Shown in pieces: positions 53,047-62,198 of a stretch of DNA of 64,000 bases. The notes beneath the pieces are model-generated. The model searched no databases and was not told where the DNA came from. It worked only from the letters and a program-made list of their open reading frames with translations. The stretch's first letter is position 1. Every line of letters begins with the position of its first letter. The stretch is from an uncultured Prevotella sp. (GTDB taxonomy: Bacteria; Bacteroidota; Bacteroidia; Bacteroidales; Bacteroidaceae): positions 62,001-126,000 of the forward strand of contig CAAGKM010000004.1 in the NCBI GenBank assembly GCA_900770395.1, given 5' to 3'. The position numbers were made by a program, and so were the translations under genes.

Positions 53047-53440
53047 TCTCAATGTATTTCAGATAGTCGCCATATTCGCGGATATAGTCCTCTTCCTCAA
53101 ACAGTTCGGATGCCAATACCATGCATACAGCTCCCGATGAAAAATCATCCAGCGTTCGCCAGGTTCCAGGCTTTATCAACAGTCCCTGCCATGGATGGTT
53201 CAGCAGATGAGTCTCTTTTTCCTTTCCATTGTCAAGCGTCACATGAAAACTGCCACTTACCGCAACAACAAATTGATACAACTTTTTATGTGCATGTCCT
53301 CCGCGGCATTCTCCGCCCGGTACGTCATACACCCAGTATGCCCTCTTTATGTCAAAGGGCACGTTTTTGTTCTCTTCCGCTACGGTCAGGTTGCCGCGTG
53401 GGTCGGTTATCTTAGTTAGTTCTATTATTTTCCCTATCAT
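53033..53440 (-). CDS. FdtA/QdtA-type sugar 3,4-ketoisomerase (cupin)
   Basis: 135 residues from the ATG at 53440; a TATCTTTG promoter lies at 53459-53466 upstream. The cupin strand RGGHAHKKLYQFVVAVSG contains the conserved HxH, and RGNLTVAEENKNVPFDIKRAYWVYDVPGG is the family start. It isomerises dTDP-4-keto-6-deoxy-hexoses on the way to 3-amino sugars. The next gene, a GNAT-like transferase, would acylate the product. Confidence 0.88.
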   Translation of the reverse strand: MIGKIIELTKITDPRGNLTVAEENKNVPFDIKRAYWVYDVPGGECRGGHAHKKLYQFVVAVSGSFHVTLDNGKEKETHLLNHPWQGLLIKPGTWRTLDDFSSGAVCMVLASELFEEEDYIREYGDYLKYIENENR

Positions 53441-53458
53441 GTTAAAATATTTCTTTTG

Positions 53459-53466
53459 CAAAGATA
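53459..53466 (-). promoter_or_regulatory. -7 element TATCTTTG for the cupin/GNAT pair
   Basis: Minus-strand TAnnTTTG match about 19 nt upstream of the ATG at 53440. Confidence 0.6.
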
Positions 53467-53533
53467 GCGCAAATCTAATACAAAACAAAATAAAAAAACA
53501 TTTTTTAAACTTTTTGTTTAGATGCGGCTGGCC

Positions 53534-54436
53534 TTATTCAAAAGTGTATTTTTGCAGACACTTTATAATCATTGTAGTTCTGCGGTCAACGCCTTGTTTA
53601 TCCATATGAAAATCAGAATCAAATGCCTGCTTATCGGGGAAAACACACTCTTGAGGGCTAATGGCAAATGGAAATCCCTCTTTGTCAAGAAAAGCAGCAA
53701 CCTCTTTCACCTGCTTTCCCCAAATATCAAATGCGGTCTGTCTATAGGCTGTAGGTATGACAATAACTTTGCATCGTTTCTGGAGCTCTTTCAACCTGCC
53801 GATAATATATCTGCCCATGGCTACATTGAACTTTTCTTGAGGTGGTGTTGGCTTTGCTACAGGGATACTTGGCATGTGCCAATGGTGTACCTCATCACCA
53901 AACTCGTTAAAATTTGAAGCCCTATATGCTCTTGGACCAGCCTTTTGCTGTTCTATGCGACATATAAGTTCCGCAGGAATACCACTTATCACATTAATCC
54001 ATTGGGCTGTATTCAGCATTCCCGCCTTTTTGAAGTTCGTTATGAACATAATTTCTGATATTGACACTGGCACTCCTGCCATCATATCTCCATAGAAAAT
54101 ATCATATTCTGGAGCTAATACCACGATATCTCCTTTTCTGGCATATAATGAAATGTCGTCAACCATAAACTTTAATCCTATATCAGCCTGTAGTCCCGTG
54201 TTCACCACATTAACGTGCAGCGAGTCCTTTATTCTTTTGCTGTCAAGACCAAAAGCCAGATTGCTTCCTCCCACAAAAATTATGCGTGGTGATGGTGTGC
54301 TCTCCAGCAATCTGCATTTGTTTTTGTAAGCGCATAAATAGGCATCGGGATTTATGGGAATAATGAATACCAGCAATGTAAAAATTGCCACGATGCAAAA
54401 TCCAAACAAGATAGTTTTTTTTATGAATAATCTCAT
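53534..54436 (-). CDS. SGNH-fold partner of the MBOAT O-acyltransferase
   Basis: 300 residues with an N-terminal transmembrane helix (about 7-27). SGNH-type blocks are visible: IIFVGGSNLAFGLD (nucleophile Ser) and DSDFHMDKQGVDRRT near the C-terminus (Asp and His of the triad). It resembles AlgJ/DltD partners that receive acyl groups from an MBOAT channel and transfer them to a polysaccharide in the periplasm. The MBOAT gene lies 18 nt upstream, with an SDR epimerase above that. Confidence 0.78.
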   Translation of the reverse strand: MRLFIKKTILFGFCIVAIFTLLVFIIPINPDAYLCAYKNKCRLLESTPSPRIIFVGGSNLAFGLDSKRIKDSLHVNVVNTGLQADIGLKFMVDDISLYARKGDIVVLAPEYDIFYGDMMAGVPVSISEIMFITNFKKAGMLNTAQWINVISGIPAELICRIEQQKAGPRAYRASNFNEFGDEVHHWHMPSIPVAKPTPPQEKFNVAMGRYIIGRLKELQKRCKVIVIPTAYRQTAFDIWGKQVKEVAAFLDKEGFPFAISPQECVFPDKQAFDSDFHMDKQGVDRRTTMIIKCLQKYTFE

Positions 54437-54454
54437 AATCAGTGATAATGCGTT

Positions 54455-55900
54455 TTAGAATTGGAAATAAATAAAGTTGCCTGTAAATCCGGCAAACAAT
54501 AATGTAAATATGGAGAGTAAAATGTAAATGCCCCCCCAACGAAGAACAGGATGCTTGGAGAACAGCCCGTCTGCGGAAAGCTGCAACCCATGCATCTTCT
54601 CCCTTTGTATCCACTCCAACGACAACATTAAAAAACAATATATAATTGCTTTCTTGCCATGCACTATTTCACTATAGTGGAAATCTCTCACCATTGCATA
54701 TAAATAGCCATATGCCTGTGACATGGTCTCTGCCCTGAAAATTATCCAGCCCACCATAACAAGCATGAATGTGAGAAGCATTCTGATAAAATCACCTGCT
54801 GACGGCAACATTTTACCTGTTGCTACGTTATTTGTGTGTTTACGGTTTTTGCCCAGGAGAAAAAGCGGAAAGAATAACATGGCATGGTATACTCCCCAAC
54901 ATACGAACGTCCAGTTGGCTCCATGCCAAAAACCGCTGACAAGGAATATTATTAATGTGTTGCGCATTATTTTCCATTTAGAGCATCTGCTGCCACCCAA
55001 TGGAATGTATATGTAGTCACGAAACCATGTGGTGAGCGAGATGTGCCATCGTCGCCAGAACTCGGCAATGTCACGTGAGAAGTATGGATAGTTGAAATTC
55101 CTCATCAAATTGATCCCAAATAGTTTGGCTGTTCCGATTGCCATATCCGAATATCCTGAGAAGTCACCGTAAATCTGGAATGAGAACAGCACTGCTCCCA
55201 CAAAAAGGTTGAACCCGTCATACATGCTGTATTCCAGAAAATATGAGTTGACAGCTATGGCGCAGTTATCGGCGACAACCATTTTCTTAAACAGTCCCCA
55301 AAGAATCTGCCTCATGCCATCCACAGCCTTGCTGTAATCAAAATGCCTTCGTTGCGCAAACTGTGGAAGCAGGTTGGATGCACGCTCGATTGGTCCGGCA
55401 ACAAGTTGCGGAAAGAAGCTCACAAAGGCGAAAAATGCCACAATGTCGTGTGTCGCGGATATCTTTTTACGATATACGTCAATGGTGTAGCTCAATGCCT
55501 GAAACGTGTAGAAACTTATACCGACAGGCAGCATTATCTCCAGCATCACCCAGTTGGTCTCAATGCCAAACAGCCTCAGCAAGGCTGTGAAGTTCTCGCC
55601 GAAGAAATTGCAATATTTGAAGTATGCCAGTATAAGAAGGTTTAGGCTTATGTTTGCTGCGCTTATCAGTTTTTGGCGCTTACGGTTGCCGTTGCTCCTC
55701 TCAAGCAGCAGGCCGCTTTCATAGCTGCAAAAAGTGGTGAGGGCAATCAGCAGAAGAAAACGCCAGTCCCACCAGCCATAAAACACATAGCTTGCTGCCA
55801 CCACAAACAGGTTCTGCCATCTCAATGACTTGAATACATACCAATAAAGCAGAAACACTATAGGCAAAAATATGATGAAATTAAATGAGTTGAATAACAT
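54455..55900 (-). CDS. MBOAT-family O-acyltransferase
   Basis: 481 residues with about 10-11 transmembrane helices. The conserved catalytic His lies in GFWHGANWTFVCWG (about 315-328), and FRDYIYIPLGGSRCSKWK and the DYSKAVDGMRQILWGLFKK block are typical of AlgI/DltB-type MBOATs. It moves acyl groups across the inner membrane for acylation of a surface glycan. It operates with the downstream SGNH-like gene and lies 3 nt after the SDR gene. Confidence 0.92.
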   Translation of the reverse strand: MLFNSFNFIIFLPIVFLLYWYVFKSLRWQNLFVVAASYVFYGWWDWRFLLLIALTTFCSYESGLLLERSNGNRKRQKLISAANISLNLLILAYFKYCNFFGENFTALLRLFGIETNWVMLEIMLPVGISFYTFQALSYTIDVYRKKISATHDIVAFFAFVSFFPQLVAGPIERASNLLPQFAQRRHFDYSKAVDGMRQILWGLFKKMVVADNCAIAVNSYFLEYSMYDGFNLFVGAVLFSFQIYGDFSGYSDMAIGTAKLFGINLMRNFNYPYFSRDIAEFWRRWHISLTTWFRDYIYIPLGGSRCSKWKIMRNTLIIFLVSGFWHGANWTFVCWGVYHAMLFFPLFLLGKNRKHTNNVATGKMLPSAGDFIRMLLTFMLVMVGWIIFRAETMSQAYGYLYAMVRDFHYSEIVHGKKAIIYCFLMLSLEWIQREKMHGLQLSADGLFSKHPVLRWGGIYILLSIFTLLFAGFTGNFIYFQF

Positions 55901-55903
55901 TTT

Positions 55904-56899
55904 TTACAGCCATCCGTTGTCGCGATACCATTTTATTGTGATTGCCACGCCGCGCTCTAAAGGATATTGCGGACGGTAACCAAGCTCGTTAATTGCTGGG
56001 GATGTGTCGCATCGCCAGTTGCGTTGGCGCATGATGTTGTACTTGTCGTTGTTAAGGGCAGACACTTTTCCAGTGAGCCTCCCGATGTGGTCGCCAATCA
56101 TTGTAATTATGCGCAGTAGCCATATCGGTGCTTTTATTCTGATGAGCCACGGATTGCCAAGCTCGTGGCGGATAAGGTCGCTGAATGCACGCGAGGAGTA
56201 GACGTTGCCGTCGCTGATGAAGTATTTTCTGCCGGGCATGCCCTTTTCCATTGCAAGGAACACCGCCTGAACAACGTCGAGCACAAACACGAAGGTGAGG
56301 TCTTGGGGCTTGTAGCCCACGGCGAAGTCGGTATGCGACTTTATGCTCTTTGCCACCATGAAATAGTCGCGCTCACGTGGCCCATACACTCCTGTGGGGC
56401 GCAATACCACAAAGGGAAAATTGTTGAGGCTGTCGAGATATTGCTCGCTCAACAGCTTGCTCTTGCCATAGGCGGTGTTGGGCTGTGGGGTGTCGGTGTC
56501 GAGAATCTCAGTGTAAGGCTGCTGCTCCCTCACTGGACCATATATACTCAGGCTACTTAGGTCGACAAACTTCTTTAATGGCATGCCTAATTGTATCAAT
56601 GCCGACACAAGATTCTTGGTACCATCGGTGTTGATGCGATAAAAGTCCTCAGGATTCACACACTTGGTTACTCCTGCGGCGTGAACAACGTAATCGAGCT
56701 GTAAGTCTGATAACAGGTGAACAAGTTCATCCTTAGACGAGAGATTTAGCTCAATGAAGTTTATACGTTGGTCGGTGAGATATGCGCGGCTGCTTGAACG
56801 TCGCACAGCCGCCCATACGTTCATGCCGCGGCGGAGAGCCTCCTCCACGATGTAGCTGCCTATGAAGCCCGAGGCTCCGGTGATGAGGATATTGGTCAT
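55904..56899 (-). CDS. NAD-dependent epimerase/dehydratase (extended SDR)
   Basis: 331 residues. The N-terminal NAD-binding GASGFIGSYIVEEAL and catalytic YGKSKLLSE (YxxxK, about 145-153) define an extended short-chain dehydrogenase. VRRSSSRAYLTDQR and PTGVYGPRERDYF complete the fold. It modifies a nucleotide sugar or similar. It lies first in the cluster with the MBOAT and SGNH genes, consistent with glycan building. Substrate not identifiable. Confidence 0.9.
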   Translation of the reverse strand: MTNILITGASGFIGSYIVEEALRRGMNVWAAVRRSSSRAYLTDQRINFIELNLSSKDELVHLLSDLQLDYVVHAAGVTKCVNPEDFYRINTDGTKNLVSALIQLGMPLKKFVDLSSLSIYGPVREQQPYTEILDTDTPQPNTAYGKSKLLSEQYLDSLNNFPFVVLRPTGVYGPRERDYFMVAKSIKSHTDFAVGYKPQDLTFVFVLDVVQAVFLAMEKGMPGRKYFISDGNVYSSRAFSDLIRHELGNPWLIRIKAPIWLLRIITMIGDHIGRLTGKVSALNNDKYNIMRQRNWRCDTSPAINELGYRPQYPLERGVAITIKWYRDNGWL

Positions 56900-56967
56900 T
56901 AAATTTTGATTGTTATTTTTTATAGTGCAAATGAGGCTTATAGTGCAAATAGTACTAATTGAAAATT

Positions 56968-57459
56968 CTACTCCCTTTCCCAGAGCACGACTTCGCCGGC
57001 TTCCAACGAGCGCTGCACGTCTATCAGCCGCTGGTTGGCACTGCCGCGAAACTGCAGGTCAGGGTCTTTCTGCGCCTCGATGAACGGACCGTCTACCAGC
57101 ACGTCGATGCTGTTGAGCAGGCGGCGCGGCTGCTCCATACCGAGCAACTGCTCGTAAAGGAATCCTGTGTAGCACCAGATGTTTTTGCCTGTCTCACGCT
57201 TGATGGTTTCTGCCAGCTCGGCAAAGTCCTCAGCCTGATACAGGGGGTCACCTCCAGTGAAGGTGACATTTGCGAACGGGTCAGCCTTTACCACAGCCAT
57301 AATCTCATCTATGGTCATCTCGTTGCCTGTCTCAATGTCCCATGTCTGTGGATTGTGGCAGCCAGGGCAATGATGGTGGCAACCAGAACAGTAGATGGCC
57401 GTACGGAAACCGGGGCCATCTACCATTGTGTCTTCAAGAATATTTATTATTCTGAGCAT
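56968..57459 (-). CDS. nrdG: Anaerobic ribonucleotide reductase activating protein
   Basis: 163 residues from the ATG at 57459. The radical-SAM cluster motif CSGCHHHCPGCHN (CxxxCxxC) and FTGGDPLYQAEDFAEL are both present. It uses a 4Fe-4S cluster and S-adenosylmethionine to put the glycyl radical on NrdD. It follows nrdD by 18 nt in the same operon. Confidence 0.95.
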   Translation of the reverse strand: MLRIINILEDTMVDGPGFRTAIYCSGCHHHCPGCHNPQTWDIETGNEMTIDEIMAVVKADPFANVTFTGGDPLYQAEDFAELAETIKRETGKNIWCYTGFLYEQLLGMEQPRRLLNSIDVLVDGPFIEAQKDPDLQFRGSANQRLIDVQRSLEAGEVVLWERE

Positions 57460-57477
57460 TTTTGTCTGTTGCAAGAA

Positions 57478-59697
57478 TTAGTCATTAACATCGGTGTGTG
57501 TCACACGGTCGTTGAGTTCAGCCAGTTTGCCTGCGTTCCAACGGTCGGTAGTACCAACGAGGTAACCTGTGATTCGCTGCAACTTGTCTATATGCTTGCC
57601 GTGGCAGCGTGGACACTCCTCAAGTTCTGCATCTGCATTCTCATAGCCGCAGTCCATGCATCGGTTGCGGTTGTGGTTCACAGAGCCGTAACCGATGTTG
57701 AGCTGGTCCATCATGTCCACCACATTCATTATCACCTCGGGGTTGTGTGTGGCGTTGCCGTCCATCTCCACGTAGAAGATGTGGCCGCCGCGGGTCAGGT
57801 CGTGGTATGGAGCCTCAATCTCTGCCTTGTGGCGTGCAGAGCACTTGTAGTACACAGGCACGTGGTTGGAGTTGGTGTAGTAGTCGCGGTCGGTGATTCC
57901 CGGAATCTTGCCGAACTCTTTCTGGTCCTTCTTCGTGAACTTGCCCGACAGTCCTTCTGCGGGTGTTGCCAATACAGAGTAGTTGTGCTGGTATTTCTCA
58001 CAGAAGTCGTTCACACGGTCACGCATGTAGGTTACAATCTTTAGACCCAGTTCCTGGCTTTCCTCGCTCTCACCGTGATGCTTGCCTGTGAGTGCCACAA
58101 GGCATTCTGCCAGTCCTATGAATCCAATACCGAGTGTACCCTGATTGATAACAGGCTCGATTGTGTCGCTGTCCTTCAGTTTCTCGCAGCCTATCCATAG
58201 TGAGCGCATGAGCAATGGGAACTGCTTTGCCACGGCTGTCTTTTGGAAATTGAAGCGCTCATCGAGCTGCTTTGCGGTAATCTCAAGCATGTTGTCGAGC
58301 TTGCTGAAGAACATTGCGATGCGCTCCTCCTTGTTCTCGATGTTCATGCACTCGATGGCAAGTTTCACAATATTGATTGTTGAGAATGAGATGTTTCCGC
58401 GTCCCACAGATGTCTTAGGTCCGAAACGGTTCTCAAATACACGTGTGCGGCATCCCATGGTTGCGCATTCATACATGTAGCGCTTCGGGTCGTCGGCACG
58501 CCAGTCCTCGTGATAGTTGAATGTGGCGTCGAGGTTGATGAAGTTGGGGAAGAAGCGGCGTGCCGTCACCTTGCAGGCAAGCTTGTATAGGTCATAGTTG
58601 CGGTCGGTGGGCAGATAGCTCACTCCGCGCTTCTTTTTCCATATCTGTATTGGGAAGATTGCTGTCTCGCCGTCACCTACACCGTCGTATGTTGATTTCA
58701 GTAGCTCGCGTATGATGCAGCGACCCTCAGCCGATGTGTCTGTACCATAGTTGATTGATGAGAATACCACCTGGTTGCCTCCACGGCTGTGAATGGTGTT
58801 CATATTGTGTATAAACGCTTCCATCGACTGGTGTACACGTGACACAGTCATGTTGATGGCATGCTGTTTGATACGGCTGTCACCGCTCATAAGTATGGTG
58901 TCCTCATAGAGATAGTCTTCAATCTCTGCGTTGTAGAGGTGGCTGTAGTCGTCGCCTGTGAGCGCCTCAAGTTTTTTCACCTCTTCTATATATGATGTGC
59001 GTACGTATGGTGCTAAGTAGAAATCGAATGCTGGTATTGCCTGTCCGCCGTGCATCTCATTTTGGGCTGTTTCCATGGATATGCATCCTAAGATGCTGGC
59101 TGTCTCAATGCGCTTTGCTGGGCGTGATGAGCCGTGGCCTGCATAGAAACCGTGATTCAGAATGTTGTCGAGTGGGTGCTGAACGCAAGTGAGCGACTTT
59201 GTTGGATAATAGTCTTTGTCGTGGATGTGAAGATAGTTCTTGTCCACAGCCTCGCGTACGTCGTTCGACAGAAGATAATCGTCCACAAATGGTTTTGTGG
59301 TCTCGCTTGCAAACTTCATCATCATGCCGGCAGGAGTGTCGGCGTTCATGTTCGCATTCTCACGTGTTATGTCGTTTTTCTTGATGTTGATAATCTCAAG
59401 AAACATGTCGCGTGTCTTTGCCTTACGGGCAATGGAGCGCTGCTTACGATATGCGATGTACTTGCGCGCCACATCCTTGCGGGCACTCTTCATGAGCTCA
59501 ATCTCGATGAGGTCTTGAATGTCCTCCACTGTCATTTGGCTCTTGCCTTTCATTACTACATGATCGGTGATGCGGTTAATCAGTTTCTGGTCTTCACCCA
59601 TCTCTGTCTGAAGCATCGCCTTTCTGATGGCTGCGGCAATCTTCTCTTCGTTGAATCCCACAATTCGCCCGTCTCTTTTTACTACTGTTAGTACCAT
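57478..59697 (-). CDS. nrdD: Anaerobic ribonucleoside-triphosphate reductase
   Basis: 739 residues. The N-terminal ATP-cone (about 1-90, VVKRDGRIVGFNEEKIAAAI) precedes the catalytic barrel. CMDCGYENADAELEECPRCHG is the zinc site, and RITGYLVGTTDRWNAGK carries the glycyl radical near the C-terminus. It reduces ribonucleoside triphosphates to deoxy forms without oxygen. A TAACTTTG -7 element lies at 59805-59812, giving an approximately 100-nt leader. Confidence 0.96.
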   Translation of the reverse strand: MVLTVVKRDGRIVGFNEEKIAAAIRKAMLQTEMGEDQKLINRITDHVVMKGKSQMTVEDIQDLIEIELMKSARKDVARKYIAYRKQRSIARKAKTRDMFLEIINIKKNDITRENANMNADTPAGMMMKFASETTKPFVDDYLLSNDVREAVDKNYLHIHDKDYYPTKSLTCVQHPLDNILNHGFYAGHGSSRPAKRIETASILGCISMETAQNEMHGGQAIPAFDFYLAPYVRTSYIEEVKKLEALTGDDYSHLYNAEIEDYLYEDTILMSGDSRIKQHAINMTVSRVHQSMEAFIHNMNTIHSRGGNQVVFSSINYGTDTSAEGRCIIRELLKSTYDGVGDGETAIFPIQIWKKKRGVSYLPTDRNYDLYKLACKVTARRFFPNFINLDATFNYHEDWRADDPKRYMYECATMGCRTRVFENRFGPKTSVGRGNISFSTINIVKLAIECMNIENKEERIAMFFSKLDNMLEITAKQLDERFNFQKTAVAKQFPLLMRSLWIGCEKLKDSDTIEPVINQGTLGIGFIGLAECLVALTGKHHGESEESQELGLKIVTYMRDRVNDFCEKYQHNYSVLATPAEGLSGKFTKKDQKEFGKIPGITDRDYYTNSNHVPVYYKCSARHKAEIEAPYHDLTRGGHIFYVEMDGNATHNPEVIMNVVDMMDQLNIGYGSVNHNRNRCMDCGYENADAELEECPRCHGKHIDKLQRITGYLVGTTDRWNAGKLAELNDRVTHTDVND

Positions 59698-60012
59698 AAA
59701 GTTGTCTGTATTTTAATGTTAATTGGTTGCTAAATAGTTGATTACGTTTTTTGAAAAATTGAAAAGTTGTCCGTTTTGGAAAACTTTTGTTGTTTTTCTG
59801 TTTGCAAAGTTATATAAAAAGTTTTATTCCTGCAAATATTTAAGTAAGTATTTTTAGTTAATTTCTGTTGCTTTTTGGGTAATATGTTCAACCTGCTTTA
59901 CAGCGCTTTTACATAATTGTTTGGATGTTAGTTTATTATTTCAAAAAAATATATTACCTTTGCAAACGGATATTTTTTTAGTGTAAACAATAGATTTTAT
60001 TTTTGCAATATT
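59698..60012. other. Divergent promoter region of nrdD and the methyltransferase gene
   Basis: An AT-rich gap with two consensus -7 elements: TAACTTTG on the minus strand (59805-59812) for nrdD and TACCTTTG on the plus strand (59955-59962) for the gene at 60013. I see no other gene or repeat. Confidence 0.6.
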
Positions 60013-61230
60013 ATGAGTGACAAAACGGAGTCTTATGGTGTGTCTTTTCTTCCCGACAAGGCAACAGCCGGCTTTATTGCGGCGCATCGTAATGACGATA
60101 TTAGGGCATTGGCGTTCAAACGTGCCGATGGTGTTGACATGACGTTGGCATTGGAACAGATTGCCGGATATCAGAAGGCGCGCCGCAAGTTGACGCAATG
60201 GAGTGGGGTGGAAGGTATTATTTATCCGCCTTCATTGTCGCTGGAGCAATGCTCCAGCGAGCAGACAGCCCTTTATAAGGTTTCGTTACTGCAGAATGAT
60301 AGTGTTAAGGATAGCAGCTTCGCCGACCTTACAGGAGGCTTCGGTGTTGATTTTTCTTATCTTGCAGCAAAATTTTCGAAAGCTACATACATTGAGCGTA
60401 ATCCGAGGCTGTGTGCTATTGCTAAACATAATTTTTCTTTATTGGGATTGTCGCATGTAGAGGTGATATGTGGCGACAGCGGGGACTGCCTGTGTGATTT
60501 ATCCTCTGTGGATGTTATATATCTTGATCCGGCACGTCGCGACAGTAATGGTGGAAGAACTTTTGCCATTGCAGACTGCACTCCCGATGCCGTGGCTCTT
60601 CTGCCGCTGCTGCTTGAGAAAGCGTCTACGGTTATGATCAAACTGTCTCCAATGCTTGATTGGCATAAGGCTGTGGCTGATTTCTGTGGTCATGTGGCTG
60701 AGGTTCATATTGTGGCGGTGGACAATGAGTGTAAAGAATTGCTGCTTATTCTTCATCGTGATGTGATAGATTCGCCAAAAGTTTTTTGTGTGAATAATGG
60801 CAGCGTGTTTTTGCCTTCTATATATAATATTAAAAGGTGTAATGTAAAAGTGGTTGATGTAAATCAATTACGGGGCTTTCTGCTTGTTCCCAATGCAGCA
60901 ATAATGAAAGCTGGATGTTTTGCGCAGGTTGCTGAGGCTTTTAGAGTGGCGCAGATATCTGATAACAGTCACTTGTTTGTGGCAGAAACTCCAGTTGATG
61001 GTTTTCCAGGCAACACCTATCGCATCAATGCGGTTACCTCTATGAACAAGAAAGAACTGAAGGCGACTATTGGCGGCATTAAGAAAGCAAACATAGCAGT
61101 GCGTAACTTCCCGCTTACGGTTGCCGAGCTGCGCAAGCGTCTGAAAATAAACGATGGTGGCAATATTTTCATATTTGCCACCACCTTATGCGACGGTTCG
61201 CACGTGCTTATTGTATGCAGTCCGCTTTAA
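60013..61230 (+). CDS. Class I SAM methyltransferase with THUMP-like C-terminus
   Basis: 405 residues. A Rossmann SAM-binding motif DLTGGFGVDFSYLAA (about 101-115), an acidic YIERNP strand-end and the catalytic-site DPARRDSNGGR (about 175-185) are seen. The C-terminal RINAVTSMNKKELKATIGGI and FPLTVAELRKRLKI form the THUMP-like domain found in this family. It probably methylates an RNA base. The target is not established. Confidence 0.85.
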   Translation: MSDKTESYGVSFLPDKATAGFIAAHRNDDIRALAFKRADGVDMTLALEQIAGYQKARRKLTQWSGVEGIIYPPSLSLEQCSSEQTALYKVSLLQNDSVKDSSFADLTGGFGVDFSYLAAKFSKATYIERNPRLCAIAKHNFSLLGLSHVEVICGDSGDCLCDLSSVDVIYLDPARRDSNGGRTFAIADCTPDAVALLPLLLEKASTVMIKLSPMLDWHKAVADFCGHVAEVHIVAVDNECKELLLILHRDVIDSPKVFCVNNGSVFLPSIYNIKRCNVKVVDVNQLRGFLLVPNAAIMKAGCFAQVAEAFRVAQISDNSHLFVAETPVDGFPGNTYRINAVTSMNKKELKATIGGIKKANIAVRNFPLTVAELRKRLKINDGGNIFIFATTLCDGSHVLIVCSPL

Positions 61231-61245
61231 TTTTTTCGGTAGAAA

Positions 61246-61308
61246 GTCCGACTTGTCCGACGAGTCCGACGAGTCTGACCAGTCCGACGAGTCCGACAGG
61301 TCAGACCA
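61246..61308. repeat. Nonanucleotide tandem repeats GTCCGACGA
   Basis: Seven consecutive 9-nt units (GTCCGACTT, GTCCGACGA, GTCTGACCA and similar) lie between the convergent methyltransferase and CPBP genes. Confidence 0.85.
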
Positions 61309-61321
61309 TCAATTTATTAAA

Positions 61322-62104
61322 TTACCGGCTTCCATTTTTTCTGTAATCATCGTGCAGCCATACATTGAGCTGTATTAATGATGGCACCAGTATCAGCAGC
61401 GAGAAACATACTGCCAGTAGGACGTTAGAGCTGAACAGCTCGGTTAGCTTCACATCTGGATTCTTCACTGCGAAAGCTACTGCAAATGCCACTGAGTTGT
61501 TCACCCAGTGGAATACCATACCGGGCAGGATGCTTCCCGTACGGTAATACATCCAGCCAAGCAGCAGTCCTGCCACAAATGTGTAGGGCATCTGTGCTGG
61601 ATTGAAATGAGCCACGGAAAACAATAGCGCCGACAGGGCTATCATCAGCCAGTGGTTTTTGCTGCCTTCAAGCAGTGTGCGCAGTATGGCTCCGCGGAAC
61701 ACCACCTCTTCTACTATTGGTGCAAACAGTCCAACCACCACATATCCTTCGGGTGATGTCATCAACATTTCAAGCTGTTCTGCGGCAATGTTCGGCAACT
61801 CGGGCATTTGTTCCATTATCCATTCGGCTGGCAGCAGCATGCCAACAGCCGTCATTCCGCTCCACAGCAGTGCCATGTAAGGACGGGTGCGTATATAGCC
61901 ACGCTCTGCCGACATCCATTTGGCAAAGTGGAAAATGAGCAATGTTGCAGCTCCCGCCACAGCCTGTGCCGTGATGAGCTTAGTGGCTGTGATGTCTGTG
62001 TTGCCCGTTATCTTTGGTAGGGCGAAGCTGACAAACAGGCCAGCTACCGCCTGCAGTGCCAGAAACACGAAGAGGAATGTAAGTACATTGAAAAACTTTT
62101 TCAT
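61322..62104 (-). CDS. CPBP-family intramembrane metalloprotease
   Basis: 260 residues from the ATG at 62104, with about eight transmembrane helices. The three CPBP motifs are present: VEEVVFRGAILRTL (EExxxR), FSVAHFNPAQ (FxxxH) and FHWVNNSVAF (HxxxN). They bind metal inside the membrane. Bacterial members process peptides, including bacteriocin-type peptides, or act in membrane protein maturation. The precise substrate is unknown. Confidence 0.92.
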   Translation of the reverse strand: MKKFFNVLTFLFVFLALQAVAGLFVSFALPKITGNTDITATKLITAQAVAGAATLLIFHFAKWMSAERGYIRTRPYMALLWSGMTAVGMLLPAEWIMEQMPELPNIAAEQLEMLMTSPEGYVVVGLFAPIVEEVVFRGAILRTLLEGSKNHWLMIALSALLFSVAHFNPAQMPYTFVAGLLLGWMYYRTGSILPGMVFHWVNNSVAFAVAFAVKNPDVKLTELFSSNVLLAVCFSLLILVPSLIQLNVWLHDDYRKNGSR

Positions 62105-62128
62105 CTTTTTGTCCTTATTGTCAAAAAT

Positions 62129-62161
62129 GGCTCTCACAGAATGTGTGTTTCTGCAAGAGCC
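62129..62161 (-). terminator. Intrinsic terminator after pnp
   Basis: GGCTCT...AGAGCC stem with inner AGAA/TTCT pairs. The minus-strand flank ends in CCATTTTTGA, supplying the T-run. Confidence 0.55.
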
Positions 62162-62198
62162 GGTTTTATTTGATTGATTCTAATGTCTCGTCAGTGAC

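Noticed and set aside
56959..58044. Long plus-strand ORF opposite nrdG/nrdD
   Set aside because: Antisense shadow of the well-identified nrd genes.
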